Both the position numbers and the translations under genes were made by a program. Under the pieces are notes generated by a model. That model was given only the letters and a program-made list of their open reading frames with translations. It made no database searches and was not told where the DNA came from. Positions 23,301-33,377 of a stretch of 64,000 bases of DNA are shown here, one piece after another. Origin of the DNA: Psococerastis gibbosa (lineage: Eukaryota; Arthropoda; Insecta; Psocodea; Psocidae). The first letter of the stretch is position 1; every line of letters begins with the position of its first letter. Location: positions 27,799,419 to 27,863,418 of the forward strand of contig OZ020486.1 in NCBI GenBank assembly GCA_963971405.1, written 5' to 3'.

Positions 23301-25898
23301 ATACGCCAAGGTGCTATGATTGCCATTCATAGTTTTATATGAGTGTTGTCCAATTAATTATAATTGATTATATATGAGAGTTACTGTTACTATTTTGAGC
23401 TCTAGTAAGCCCTCCCTCTCTCTAACCGAAATTAGAGGACATGAAAAAAAATCGGTTTGGCGGGATTCGAACCCACCGGGGCGTAGATCGTGGGTTCCAA
23501 TCCCGCCAAGCCCAGTTTTTTCCATATCCTCTAATTTCGGTTATAACGAGGAGGTTCCCTCTTCAACCAAAGTTAATTTAATGTCAGTGTTATATATACC
23601 ATGCAATACTACAATGTATCTCTCTCTTTCTCTTCAACTTTGTCTGATAGGCAGGCCCAATATCGATCTGACCATCATTTACATAAGCCATAAATCATAT
23701 ATCATTTACAGCTGCCTCCGCAGATTTCAAAATTATAAGCTAACATGTTAATAAATGAAGTAATAATTGAGTCAGACATGGCAGACGGGCAATTTGACGG
23801 CTTGTCCTCCGTGGTCTAATAATGCTTAACATAATGCTTGTAATTTGTTCTCTTATTGTTTGGTAGCCATTCTCATAAACTTGAGATAGAATAAACTAAT
23901 GTAAAGAAACTGAGAAGTAACTTACTGTCGCCGCAGACTTAGTTTCCTCATTCTGATGAGATACTGCGTAATTTTTACAAAACGTTGTTTGCATTTGGAC
24001 TTGATGAAATTTGGCCAGAAAACCAAATGTTCATTGATTTGATAAATAGCCTTTTCAAAATTTTTCGAAAGTTTAACTCTCTCCCACTCTTTACTCGGAA
24101 ACATGCTCCTAGAATAAAAAACAATGCATACATTTATCTGCACTGATAGGCACCTAAAGTCTACGGCTACGCCAAGTAACTACACATATGGGTACGTATT
24201 AAAATAATTACCCGAATTATACTTATGTTTGGTAATAAACAAATATAGCACTATCCCGTGCAATCATTAAAGGAACGGGCTTTCCGTACGAGTAAACTTA
24301 ATATTTAAAAAAAATCAATTTTATGTTTCAGACATGTAGTTAGATTAGATATGATTGTTTCGGAATAGGGGGTATACGAACCTCTCAGCTGTTTTCATGT
24401 ATAAGTACACGATTCCCTTTTCTTCTCGAACAGTCGCATAGCGACTGTTTGCTAGAGGGCACGACGAACGTGAGCATAGGCCAGTCAAGTTGTATTCATT
24501 ACGGCAAAATTTTTGTGTTGCTGTTCTAAAAATTAAATTTTAATTAGTACTGCCCTGAATAACAAACAGGACTATAATGTCAAATTGAAGCCAGTGGCAG
24601 GTCCAGTGACATCTATAGGGCAAAGAAAATAAGATGCGACAAGGAAACGAAAGTCATGGAAGGGATACAGAACAAAATTGAGTGAAATTGAATAATTACA
24701 TGGAAAGAAAGGAAAACTTTTGTTTTGTTTTTATTTAGTGACGAATATATTTATCTTGCTTTATGACGTAATCGAGAGGCATTCGTGGTCTGCATGGATT
24801 CAGGTAAAATGAAATTACATACAGACTCAAATCAATCAATCAACCTTTGTCTTACCAAGATGGGATAATATGTCATGGTGGGAAAATATGTCACATCCGG
24901 AATTTATGCACAGATGTGTTGATGGTGCTCAATGGTTTGTGGTCGAAAGCATTGAACGGTTGGAACGTATTTGTTTCATAGATTTTAATAATAATACCAT
25001 ATTATTATTAAAATCTATGATTTGTTCCTACACAACAATATTGGCAGCCCCAAATTTAATACTTTTAATTTTTTATTGAATTAACTGAGCAAGGTATTAC
25101 AGATTTGGCTCATTTAAGCTGTAGAAGACTACTTCATGCATCATACAATAAGGTATTTTTAGTTTTCGAAATTGTAGTTTTTTTCATAAACACGATTTTA
25201 CACGAAACGTTATTGTTTATAAATTATTATCGTGCTTACGAAAAAACTACAATTTCGAAAATTAAAAATACCTTATTGCATGATGCCTGAAGTAGTCTTC
25301 AGCAACTTAAATGAGCCAAATCTGTAATAACTTGCTCAGTTAATTCAATAAAAAATAAAAAGTATTAAATTTCGGGCTGCCAATTTCCTACAGCCGTACA
25401 CTCTTAATATTAAGAAATATTGCACAATTGAAGGTAGCAGTTTCGAACATATGTTTTGCCGTCTTAACTTTAATATCACACACTCAGCGCTTTTTCAACA
25501 TTTAATAAGATAACTGCTACCTTCCCTTAAAATCAACTCAGTGATGTCACTGCATTCACCATACTTTAGGACTATCTCAAAACTTGCAACTTCCGACGCA
25601 TAAAATAATAGTTTTTAGCTTCGTTCCTGATCCTGGCTGAATGTTTACCACTGCCTAGATAGAAGAAAAAAATGTTCCTCTAAAACAGGTTGCCAGTAAT
25701 ATTTAGGTAAATACTTACACTGTTTTAAATGAGCAAAATGATTTATTGATAACACTCCAAACCACCTAAAATCATATAAAATATATATCAGTACAATTGT
25801 ACAGCACAGACCAACTTAGGTTATTTACCTTCAATTGTCAATAAATATCTTTAAATGACCTTGATGACCAAAAAATCACTCACATCGTCGTGTTGCAT
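20348..25898 (-). CDS. MAK16: MAK16 ribosome biogenesis protein, 301 aa, eight coding exons
   Basis: Nucleolar factor for 60S subunit assembly and 25S/28S rRNA maturation. Coding exons (minus): 25898-25884, 25765-25719, 24525-24382, 24108-23926, 23014-22885, 21886-21785, 21262-21113 and 20482-20348. The frame closes at 301 aa (human 300). Order: MQHDD on a 15-nt first coding exon, [14 protein letters not shown], then [12 protein letters not shown] and [15 protein letters not shown] with the conserved Cys that bind an iron-sulfur or zinc centre in the family, then [28 protein letters not shown], the basic [14 protein letters not shown], and YGDIYNFP. The acidic tail ([29 protein letters not shown]) is followed by the conserved end [15 protein letters not shown]. 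The exon 3 donor is weak (GTTCGT), but only this choice restores [14 protein letters not shown]. Head-to-head with LMAN2. Confidence 0.95.
20564..20960. repeat. Dispersed repeat (ATCCACAATAATCAAGAGG family)
   Basis: Segment in MAK16 intron 7. TTCAGAATCCACAATAATCAAGAGGTCC at 20904-20931 recurs as TCGGAATCCACTATAATCAAGAGGTCC at 51100-51127. A neighbouring motif (GTTCAAACACGAAGGCTTGATGC) recurs at 51150 and 59755. Extent and class uncertain. Confidence 0.4.
22336..22470. mobile_element. MITE, PIF/Harbinger-like, 135 bp
   Basis: TIR GGCGGGGTTTCCACATACGT / ATGTGGAAACCCCGCC with TTA on both flanks. Core hairpin GACGTGGTAGCAGACATTTT / AATGTCTGCTAAAACGTC. Almost the same element as 29530-29664. Lies in MAK16 intron 5. 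Confidence 0.85.
23425..23545. repeat. Palindrome of inverted tRNA-like box B sequences
   Basis: Outer arms AACCGAAATTAGAGGACATG / CATATCCTCTAATTTCGGTT and inner arms GGCGGGATTCGAACCC / GGGTTCCAATCCCGCC around CACCGGGGCGTAGATCGT. Each inner arm is a box B (GGTTCNANNCC), facing opposite ways. A half copy is at 8027-8108. It could be a MITE that captured a tRNA arm or a collapsed SINE pair. Lies in MAK16 intron 4. Confidence 0.6.
24975..25024. repeat. Perfect-armed hairpin CATAGATTTTAATAATAAT
   Basis: CATAGATTTTAATAATAAT and ATTATTATTAAAATCTATG flank a few-base loop. It lies directly beside the larger foldback at 25041. AT-rich, so it might be a small TIR element or a local inversion product. 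Confidence 0.5.
25041..25383. mobile_element. Foldback element with about 155-bp arms
   Basis: Starts TTGGCAGCCCCAAATTTAAT and ends ATTAAATTTCGGGCTGCCAA. The arms match for roughly 150 bp each, including AACTGAGCAAGGTATTACAG and AAACTACAATTTCGAAAA. The unpaired centre is about 30 bp. A solo left end occurs at 53526 (AATTGGCAGCCCGAAATGTA). It lies in MAK16 intron 2, so the pre-mRNA could fold into a long hairpin. Confidence 0.75.
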
Positions 25899-26240
25899 TA
25901 TGCAAAAATATTGTATTTGTGTTAAATGCAGCAAATGATTACGTATAAATCAAGGATATATTTTAATATTTTATCTCACGTGTTGTTGAACATCTTTTTT
26001 GTAGTTTATTTACAAGCATACACTGCCTTCTATTACAAGCCAAAGTTACAAAAAGCAAATCGACAACTTGACAGCGAAATGAAAATTAACACTATTTTTT
26101 TTTAACTTTTTTAACACATCATGTTTTTTCTATATAAACACCGCCTTTGATATTGTTGTATGAAAGTAAACAAAACAAGAGAAGTAAAATTAGAATTTCG
26201 CCGACTCAGACAAGACTTGAAAAATTGGTATTGGTTCAAA
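25899..26240. promoter_or_regulatory. Shared MAK16 / LMAN2 head-to-head promoter
   Basis: Only 342 bp separates the MAK16 ATG (25898, minus) from the LMAN2 ATG (26241, plus), so both core promoters and 5' UTRs must fit here. A TATA-like TATATAAA at 26131-26138 faces LMAN2. No comparable box is seen for MAK16. No repeat has inserted in this interval, unlike the flanking introns. Confidence 0.55.
26131..26138 (+). promoter_or_regulatory. TATA box candidate for LMAN2
   Basis: TATATAAA. A start site about 30 bp downstream would fall near 26160-26165, which would leave the upstream in-frame ATG at 26160 with no leader and favours translation from 26241. Confidence 0.45.
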
Positions 26241-29200
26241 ATGTCATTTAATCGGTTAGAAATCGTTTTAGTTCTCACAAGTGTTTTAGTTATACTATTG
26301 TCAATTTGTAATGCCGAATGGAGTTCACAGGACTACCTCAAAAGAGAACATTCCCTCGTAAAGCCATACCAAGGTAAGGTTGTACTTTAACCCCTATGAC
26401 AAATATATGCGTGTTTTTTGTATTTACAACCAAATGATTTACTGTGAAATTCTATGTTCTTGCATTTTATAGTACTCATCGGGATTAATGCTTGTAAATG
26501 CATTAAAGTTGAGGGGCTTGGGCCAAGTTTCACTAATGACTAAATTGAACCTGGTGAAAATAGGCCAAAGGGAAGTTGGGGAAGGAGTACGAAATTGTTG
26601 TCGTGACCAATGAGCGTCGAGCGACCTACCCTTCTGATGTTGATGTTGTACGTTGTAGCCTCTCGGACGGTTGCATTTTTTTTTTTTAATGTTATTGTTA
26701 ACCGTGCAAGCATGCTATAGCTGCAATCTGCATCGTAGTTTGAGCTCGGATGTCACTCAGAAAAAGATTTTTTTTTAAATTAATACAGATTTTTTAATTT
26801 TTCCTGTTTATACCTACAACCTACGTACTACACATTGTTCGAGTATTCCATTTCAATTCATCATGGTCAGAGAAACCTGGACCTAGACATTGCCTTTAAT
26901 CTAACCAGATAATATTATAACTATAATAGCGATGTGGCATTATTTATAATGGTTTCTACATCACGAAATAAAGTTATTAGAACCTGAGAAGTCAAAAAAT
27001 GTACACTATAACATTAACCTTGAGAATGAAAAGTAAATTGCTGGCTTCCTTAGTTTATACTATGGGAGAGGGATGACCTTAAAAATACAGTACGTATTTT
27101 TTAAAATGTTCATATATTCAATGGTGCTTCTTTTAAATGTGTTAAAGATGGTAATTAATTAATTCTTTAAAATATTTATTTTATTTTATTTATTTCAGCT
27201 TCAGGAATGACTATACCATACTGGGACTTTATGGGACACACAATTGTCACCGCAAACTATGTCAGATTGACTCCAGACACACAAAGCAAGCAGGGTGCTT
27301 TATGGAACTCAGTGGTAAGTGATGTGAAATTGCAATTATTTAAAATGCTATTAAAACCACTGCACCAAAGACATGGAATTGTCTATGCACATTTAAATTG
27401 TGCTGATCTTTTCTTTAATGTAGGTACTTAAGTTATTAATTTACAATTTTTTTAAAAATTATAATTAATTGGAATCCGCCCGTTCACTCCTGCTATTTAA
27501 CTCCTCGTCAGCCATCAAAGCATCCTACAGGTCTTGGCCTTTCGCTTCTATGCCTGCCATGTAGATCCGGATTGTGAGAATATTTTTACGAACAAATATG
27601 ACACCCCCCAGGATAATGGCATAATAGTGCACTTTACGGGTAATGGGTATGCCAGCATCGATATTTGTCTGTATCCCAAATAAAGGTCTAGAATTGAAAG
27701 AAAGAAGAAAGAAAATTGACTTTATTTTCCATATGGGCGAATTTTGGGCCTTTCGGCCTACTCTTACAATCAACCCATTGAAAAAAAATCGCACATGTGG
27801 CTAGGCCCGGCTGTTTGCATACCTATTGCAGTGCAAACATTCGGGACAACCGTCCATTTTTTAAATTCGTGAATTGTGGTGGTAGCGTAATTACAAAGAC
27901 TACATATAACTGTATATATAACTGTATATATATATAACATATAACAAATCAGCGGATGTGCTATCCGAACTCCGAGCTCGAAGACTCCAATGGCTTGGCC
28001 ATGTAGCGAGGATGGAACGTTCCAGAGCACCTCTAAGAGTACTAGACGCTTTGCCTGACGGTCAGAGAGGAAGAGGAAGACCACGAAGAAGATGGTTCGA
28101 CCAGGCCATGGTCGACCTAGATAAAGCGGGCATTGATCGTCAGAGCTGGAGAGAGACGGCGCATGACCGAAAGAGATGGCGAGCTTGTGTGTACGCGGCG
28201 AAAGGTCCCCCCGGACCCACCCAGCCACCATAAGTAAGTAAGTAACATATAACTGTGTCAGGTGAAAAATAGAATAGGGGATTGCAAGGGGATAATTATA
28301 TTGTCCTGGTTATGGATACATACTGTTTGTGTAATGATTTGACTGTTTCATTTTGTTTTAGCCTGTGAAACTTATGAATTGGGAGCTTCAAGTTCAATTT
28401 AAAGTCCATGGGCAAGGGAAAGAACTATTTGGTGATGGTTTTGTTATATGGTACGCCAAAGATCGAATGACACCGGGTTCTGCATTTGGAAGTAAAGACT
28501 TTTTTCAAGGTTTGGCTATTATAGTAGACACATACAGTAATCACAACGGTCCTCACAATGTAAGTTAATATTATATATTACAGTATATTATGTTAAATTG
28601 TTAAGTAATTAACCGACAAAAAATGCTAGTTTTCTTGACCACAACATCTCAAATTGGGCTATAGTCGGGATTCTCTGAACTACAGCAACAGGCCTTACAT
28701 GCAGTCAATAGGCGACTTATCGCCCAGTACAGTCTCGACCGTTGCTACGAGACCTCAAATTCAGTTTAGCCAATTTTGTGACACTTTTCTGAACTTAAAA
28801 ATACATATCATCCAAGCGATTACCCTGGGGTTTGTCATTTTTTGAACGACTTTATGGACCCCGGCCTACTTATATTGGCCCATAGGTCCCTTGTCCAATG
28901 GCAAGAGATTTCAGACATTATTTGTATTGTTTCCGTATGAATTTTTATGGACCTTGGCCTACTTTAACTGGCCCATAGGTCCCTTGTCCAATGGCAAGAG
29001 ATTTCAGACATTATTTGTATTGTTTCCGTATGAATTTTTATGGACCTTGGCCTACTTTAACTGGCCCATAGGTCCCTTGTCCAATGCCAAGAGATTTGAG
29101 ACATTATTTGTATTGTTTCCGTATGAATTTTTGACCACTGGCAAACTGGTACACCGGCTACAAGCGATAATGGACAAGCTGAGACTAGCTTACCATTGAC

Positions 29201-32200
29201 GCAATGAAACAGGCATGACTTAACCTAGTACAGATGCGAGTCGATCGGACACCTACAATCCGTTTCTTATTTTATTTTATATTTTAAATAGAGACCTATT
29301 TCACAGGAAATATCCTTGGTTTATTGGGTTGTTTATAGATCTAAGATTCTTAGAACTCTACCAACGGCCCTGTTGTAGTTCGGACATGTAGTGATATTTG
29401 TCGACACTTCGGTCGTTTTCAATTGTCGCCAACTCCCCATCAGAGCCCGGCGAGCATTGAACAACCCTATTTTTCTTTACCATTGGTAAGCTCAGATGGG
29501 AATGGGCAGGGGCTTTGAACAAGTACTAGGGCGGGGTTTCCACATACGTCAATGGTAAATATGGTTTTGACGTGGAAGCAGACATTTTTAGTATGTCTTT
29601 AATGTCTGCTAAAACGTCAATATCACATTTTCCATTGACCATTGACGTATGTGGAAACCCCGCCTAGCCTTCTCCTGATGATGTGGAGCTAACCTGCTCT
29701 TTCGAACTGATTTCAGCATCAACATCCATACATTTCAGCAATGATAAACAATGGTTCCCTTCATTATGATCACGATAAAGATGGGACCCATACACAGCTT
29801 TCGGGGTGTGAAGTTAAATTTAGAAACCTTGACCATGACACTCACATTGCAATCAGATACGAGAAGAATACACTTACAGGTAAGTTAAAAAAACACAAAA
29901 AACTATTATTAACCTTCGTTGACCTGATTCTAGAGTATGTGGCGTTTGAAAAAGAAAAGAGAGAAATTCTGTACATTTTTAATCATTTTATTACGTGTGT
30001 ATGTACCGTCATGGCTTATTAAACTCCCTACAGTGTACTACTACTACTACTACTACTACTACTAATTATTATTACTATTTTTCATTAAGGCCTGGCTTAT
30101 TCCTTATAGTTCTAGTATATGAGGGGATTCGCCCTTTTTTGTTTGGATTATTTATACGTTACATTCGTGCAGGGGAAGCTTCATGATATTTTAAATTTTA
30201 GGTTTCGAGATTTAAACGGAATTACACGTATACTAAAGGACTTCAAGAAAGACTTTTTTACGAAATGTCTCTGTCTGTAGCACCATATGTTTACCTAGAC
30301 TTGTAAATAAGCTTCTCGGTGGATTTTGTTGAAATTCGGCGTGCAGGTTTATAAAAATCATAACTCATAATGTCAATGAGCTCAACTGCTAGCATAACAT
30401 GTATTATGCCTACTCAAAATCATTTTCCCCAGGAAAGGCTTGAGCGTCGTTTAACACTCTCCAGTATCCGAGTAGTTTCGGCCTCCGGTAGAGCAAGGAG
30501 CTGCTCAGTACCTTTATGAAACAGCGATTATCTGAATATTATTATTATTCTTTTAATTTGACTCTTCCCAAAGTAAATATTCATAAAATTCTAGGATTTG
30601 GGGGTTTTGCTCACGGTAAATAAAATAAGTATGTAATATTGCATATTATACAGAATATTCTTGTTTTTTGTTCAAGTTTTAACGGACTTGGAGAACAAAT
30701 CAGTATGGAAAGAATGTTTGAGCATCCAACAAGTATTTCTACCTACGGGATATTACGTGGGAATGTCTGCTACTACGGGCGATCTCAGTGATACTCATGA
30801 TGTCATATCTGTCAAACTGTTCCAATTAGATGTAGAGGAAGATGAGAAGGTTGCCGAGGAAAGGAGGACGCTCCTTCCAAGGGCTCAGTTCTTTGAGCCT
30901 CCTAGAGGTATGAATCCTACACTACTGTACGTTAAGGCACATATTCCACATACGTCAATAGTCAATAGTAAATATGGTATTGACGGAAATTTCAATTTTT
31001 CATTGATAGACTATTCCATATGTTTTTTCAACTATTGATCACTTTTCTTCTATTGACACGTATGCGCCAAATTTTTTAAATTTGTTTGCATTTGTTTTTT
31101 TAAATTTTGTTTGTATTTGTTTTCTTCGTAAACTTATTAATTTTAATAAAACCTAATAATAGTAGGAGATCCGAAGTAAGATCGACCTTCACCCATCTGT
31201 TTAATGGATGAAAACTGTTTTAGAAACAATCTATTAAAATGTTTGTACTTAACATATTCCATCACACCATTTTAGTTTGTTATTGTTTGCAGCGCGTGAT
31301 TTTACTCTATGATCATTGATCAATTTTAACTATGGCATAGAGTAAAATTGAAATGTCCGTCAATACCATATTTACTATTGACTATTGACATATATGGAAT
31401 AAGCGTCTAAAAAAACAATAACCGTGCACGTTATTGTGGTTTATCGAATGTCTATATTCTACAGTAGCCCGGTCATGGTAATTTGGGATTATTATAATAC
31501 CGGGGTTTATTTTTTAATGCCGCACAGTAAGGCAGACAGTGTAAAATATGCGCGGGAAATTCAAATTAATAAATTATTAGATTACATGGTTGCACTATTT
31601 AATAATTGAAGGAAATACTAATAAACATTAAAATGTACAGATAGAATTTTTAAATATAAAAAGAAAGTTAATTTATGTGTCTACATCTAAGGGAGAAAAA
31701 ATTGAAAATTCACCAAAAATATTAATTTATGTATTTGAATTTGTTTAAAACAATGGAATAAACCCCGGTATTATTTATAATAATCCCAAATCGCCATGAT
31801 CGGGCTGCAGGTATACCCTAGTTAGATATTCTGAATTGCCTGGTTTTGTCGATTTTCTATCAAATTTGACAGTAGTATTTATAGCCCTTTCCTTCGGGTG
31901 TAGTATTAAACAAGTGTTAAGAAGTAGTATCTCGACTTGGGTGACATTATTTTTTTTTTATTCTAGTTACTATAAAAGTTAAATTAACTTAAACATGACT
32001 GTAATAATGTAGAATCCATTCACTTTGAAGATAATTAGTATATACTACCCCCATTTGGAACACTTATAAAAATGGAATAAACTCGGTATTCCGCTTATGC
32101 AAGTTTTAACTAGTATATACATCATATCTAGACACTATGTCCTCTTAACTTCTAATATATTCAGTTTAGGGCACGTTCACGGTGAGTCCGATAGTTCTAC

Positions 32201-32829
32201 TTAAAGTAAAAATGGCAAGATGGCGGCCGGGATTGGCTGGTTGATACTTGATAGTTTCGAGCAAAATGTATTTAACCTGATATGTAGTTCGAAGCAGAAT
32301 TTATTTGGGTTTTTTGTAGTGAGTTTTGATCTAAAATACACAAAAAAACATCAGGAAGAACAAATGTTTCAAACGCACTGACTAAAATTGCTTAGTGGTG
32401 TTTACTCATAACAGTAAGTGCAGTGACTGTGCAACAGAAATTAAAGTATATAATCTGTACTTGCCAGATATTCCCAGCTACCTGCCCTAGAAGTGAAATA
32501 GTCCGATGGGTCGCTAACGTGTCTATATAATAGATAATATACGTTATGCAAATAAACTTTTTCATGTGAGGTGCTTTTGCTTCAAATTTTCTATGTTTAT
32601 TGTTCACGATATTCTGTAGGCCTATATACAATTACACCAGTATGACGTGAATACTATAACTGTCTGATATTGATTTTCAGAAAGAGTGGAAGACGTCCCA
32701 TCAAGTTGGAGTGGCGTTAAGCTCTTCTTTGTCATGATGCTGGGTGCCATAGCCCTTATTGCTCTAGTTGTAGTAGGCATTATGTACTACCAAAAAAGAC
32801 AAGAAAATTCCAGAAAGCGTTTCTACTAA
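26241..32829 (+). CDS. LMAN2: VIP36-type L-type lectin, 329 aa, six exons
   Basis: Type I membrane lectin that binds high-mannose glycans on cargo in the ER-Golgi pathway. Exons: 26241-26373, 27199-27314, 28362-28559, 29717-29879, 30677-30907 and 32681-32829; all GT-AG, frame closed at 329 aa (human LMAN2 356, LMAN2L 348). Order: signal peptide (VLVLTSVLVILLSICNA, about residues 8-25), then the lectin domain with YLKREHSLVKPYQ, RLTPDTQSKQGALWNS, FKVHGQGKELFGDG, DTYSNHNGPHN, INNGSLHYDHDKDG and TGDLSDTHDVISVKLFQL. These include Ca/sugar-binding Asp, Asn and His positions of the family. A short stem leads to a transmembrane helix (LGAIALIALVVVGIMYY) and the cytosolic tail QKRQENSRKRFY, matching the VIP36 KRFY export tail. 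I chose the ATG at 26241 because it puts the signal peptide at the N terminus; an in-frame ATG at 26160 would add 27 basic residues. Confidence 0.95.
27315..28361. other. LMAN2 intron 2, contains LINE tail
   Basis: Holds an AT-dinucleotide tract (27900-27950) and the LINE C-terminal fragment at 27958-28233. A GAAAGAAAGAAAATTGACTTTATTTTCCATATG start near 27695 resembles 61490-61530, suggesting another short dispersed repeat. Confidence 0.55.
27958..28233 (+). pseudogene. LINE ORF2 C-terminal fragment with TAAG-type tail
   Basis: An open frame of about 91 residues reads LRARRLQWLGHVARMERSR, GRGRPRRRWFDQAM and DRKRWRACVYAAKGPPG. This is the classic RTE/CR1-like LINE C terminus (RLxWLGHVxRM ... 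RGRPxxRW ... DRxxWR). It stops at TAA followed by GTAAGTAAGTAAC, a short 3' repeat. A 5'-truncated insertion; the frame is still intact, so it is fairly young. A related tail is at 35142-35263. Confidence 0.8.
28859..29135 (+). repeat. Three tandem 93-bp repeats
   Basis: GGCCCATAGGTCCC begins at 28877, 28970 and 29063, an exact 93-bp period. Units 1 and 2 are almost identical; unit 3 diverges at GCCAAGAGATTTGAG and its right edge. Because 93 is a multiple of 3 it makes a false repeating open frame. GGCCCATAGGTCCCCTAGTC also occurs once at 34682 next to a LINE fragment, so the unit may come from a LINE 3' UTR. Lies in LMAN2 intron 3. Confidence 0.8.
29530..29664. mobile_element. MITE, PIF/Harbinger-like, 135 bp
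   Basis: TIR GGCGGGGTTTCCACATACGT / ACGTATGTGGAAACCCCGCC, flanked by TAG on both sides. Near twin of 22336-22470. Lies in LMAN2 intron 3, about 50 bp before exon 4. Confidence 0.85.
30037..30064. repeat. (TAC)n microsatellite
   Basis: Run of about nine TAC units in LMAN2 intron 4. Confidence 0.8.
30225..30390 (-). repeat. Dispersed repeat copy (see 10200)
   Basis: Contains TCGGTGGATTTTGTTGAAATTC, ACGAAATGTCTCTGTCTGTAG and GACTTCAAGAAAG, which are inverted matches to the repeat at 10200-10400. LMAN2 intron 4. Confidence 0.45.
30936..31407. mobile_element. MITE, PIF/Harbinger-like, 472 bp, degraded
   Basis: Left end GGCACATATTCCACATACGT, right end ACATATATGGAATAAGCGTC, flanked by TAA on both sides. 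Subterminal arms CAATAGTCAATAGTAAATAT / ATATTTACTATTGACTATTG match well. The inside shares TTGATCAATTTTAACTATGG and the relic LSTNILID peptide (minus strand) with 60693. It begins just after the LMAN2 exon 5 donor. Confidence 0.72.
31465..31808. mobile_element. Foldback/TIR element, about 344 bp
   Basis: Left AGCCCGGTCATGGTAATTTG with GGATTATTATAATACCGG; right CCGGTATTATTTATAATAATCC with CAAATCGCCATGATCGGGCT. TIRs are about 50 bp. The centre is AT-rich and non-coding. LMAN2 intron 5. Family unknown. Confidence 0.65.
32169..32524. mobile_element. TIR element (GGGCACGTTC family)
   Basis: Left end GGGCACGTTCACGGTGAGTC, right end GTCCGATGGGTCGCTAACGT. The arms pair imperfectly over about 30 bp. 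TTA precedes the left end. The right half is homologous to 38455-38698, where the end reads GAACGCACCC followed by TTA. LMAN2 intron 5, about 155 bp before exon 6. Confidence 0.5.
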
Positions 32830-32907
32830 TGTCCCGGTGTATACTCTTGTTCCGATTAGAAATTGAGTTGTAACGCTATTTTCCCACCACTCTGAAATTA
32901 CTTGCAA

Positions 32908-33377
32908 GGGGCTGTCCATTAATCACGTCATGTTTTTTAAACATTTTTTTAGCCCCTCCCTCCCCCTTGGTGATACGTGGTGAGGTTTAAGACTACCCCC
33001 ATCAAAATTCACGTATATTTTTTAGTACCAACAAAGAATCTTAAATTTTTTATAATATTGTCCTGCATTAAAAAAGCATCAAATAGACAAAAAAAAATTA
33101 CACAACAAAACGCTTCTCTCGGCGAACACCACCCAACGCATACCTATCTATCACCTTGTCTCTATCAATGTTAATATCTTCGGACTTCGTTTGTAGCCTG
33201 GCAACGGCGAGTCAAGGTCGCACTACACACCGCTTTTCGGTTTAGAAATCACTCGTTGGACGAAGAAATAAATACACGTGATATCTTACTATACCCCCTC
33301 CCCCCTTGTGATATTTCGTGATTTTTGCCGAACCCCTCCCTACCCTTTCGAACCTCACGTGATTAATAGACAGCCCC
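32908..33377. mobile_element. MITE with GGGGCTGTCCATTAATCACG ends
   Basis: Left GGGGCTGTCCATTAATCACG, right CACGTGATTAATAGACAGCCCC. Subterminal CCCCTCCCTCCCCCTTGGTG pairs with a related C-rich block at 33290-33350 in the same sense, so only the outer part is inverted. About 470 bp, non-coding. It begins about 80 bp after the LMAN2 stop, probably within its 3' UTR. Confidence 0.65.

Noticed and set aside
26160..26240. In-frame upstream ATG for LMAN2 adding 27 residues
   Set aside because: It would bury the signal peptide, and it lies about 22 bp after a TATA box, likely at or before the transcription start.
28891..29199. 102-codon open frame with a repeated peptide
   Set aside because: Produced by the 93-bp tandem repeat, whose period is a multiple of three; no splice context or domain.
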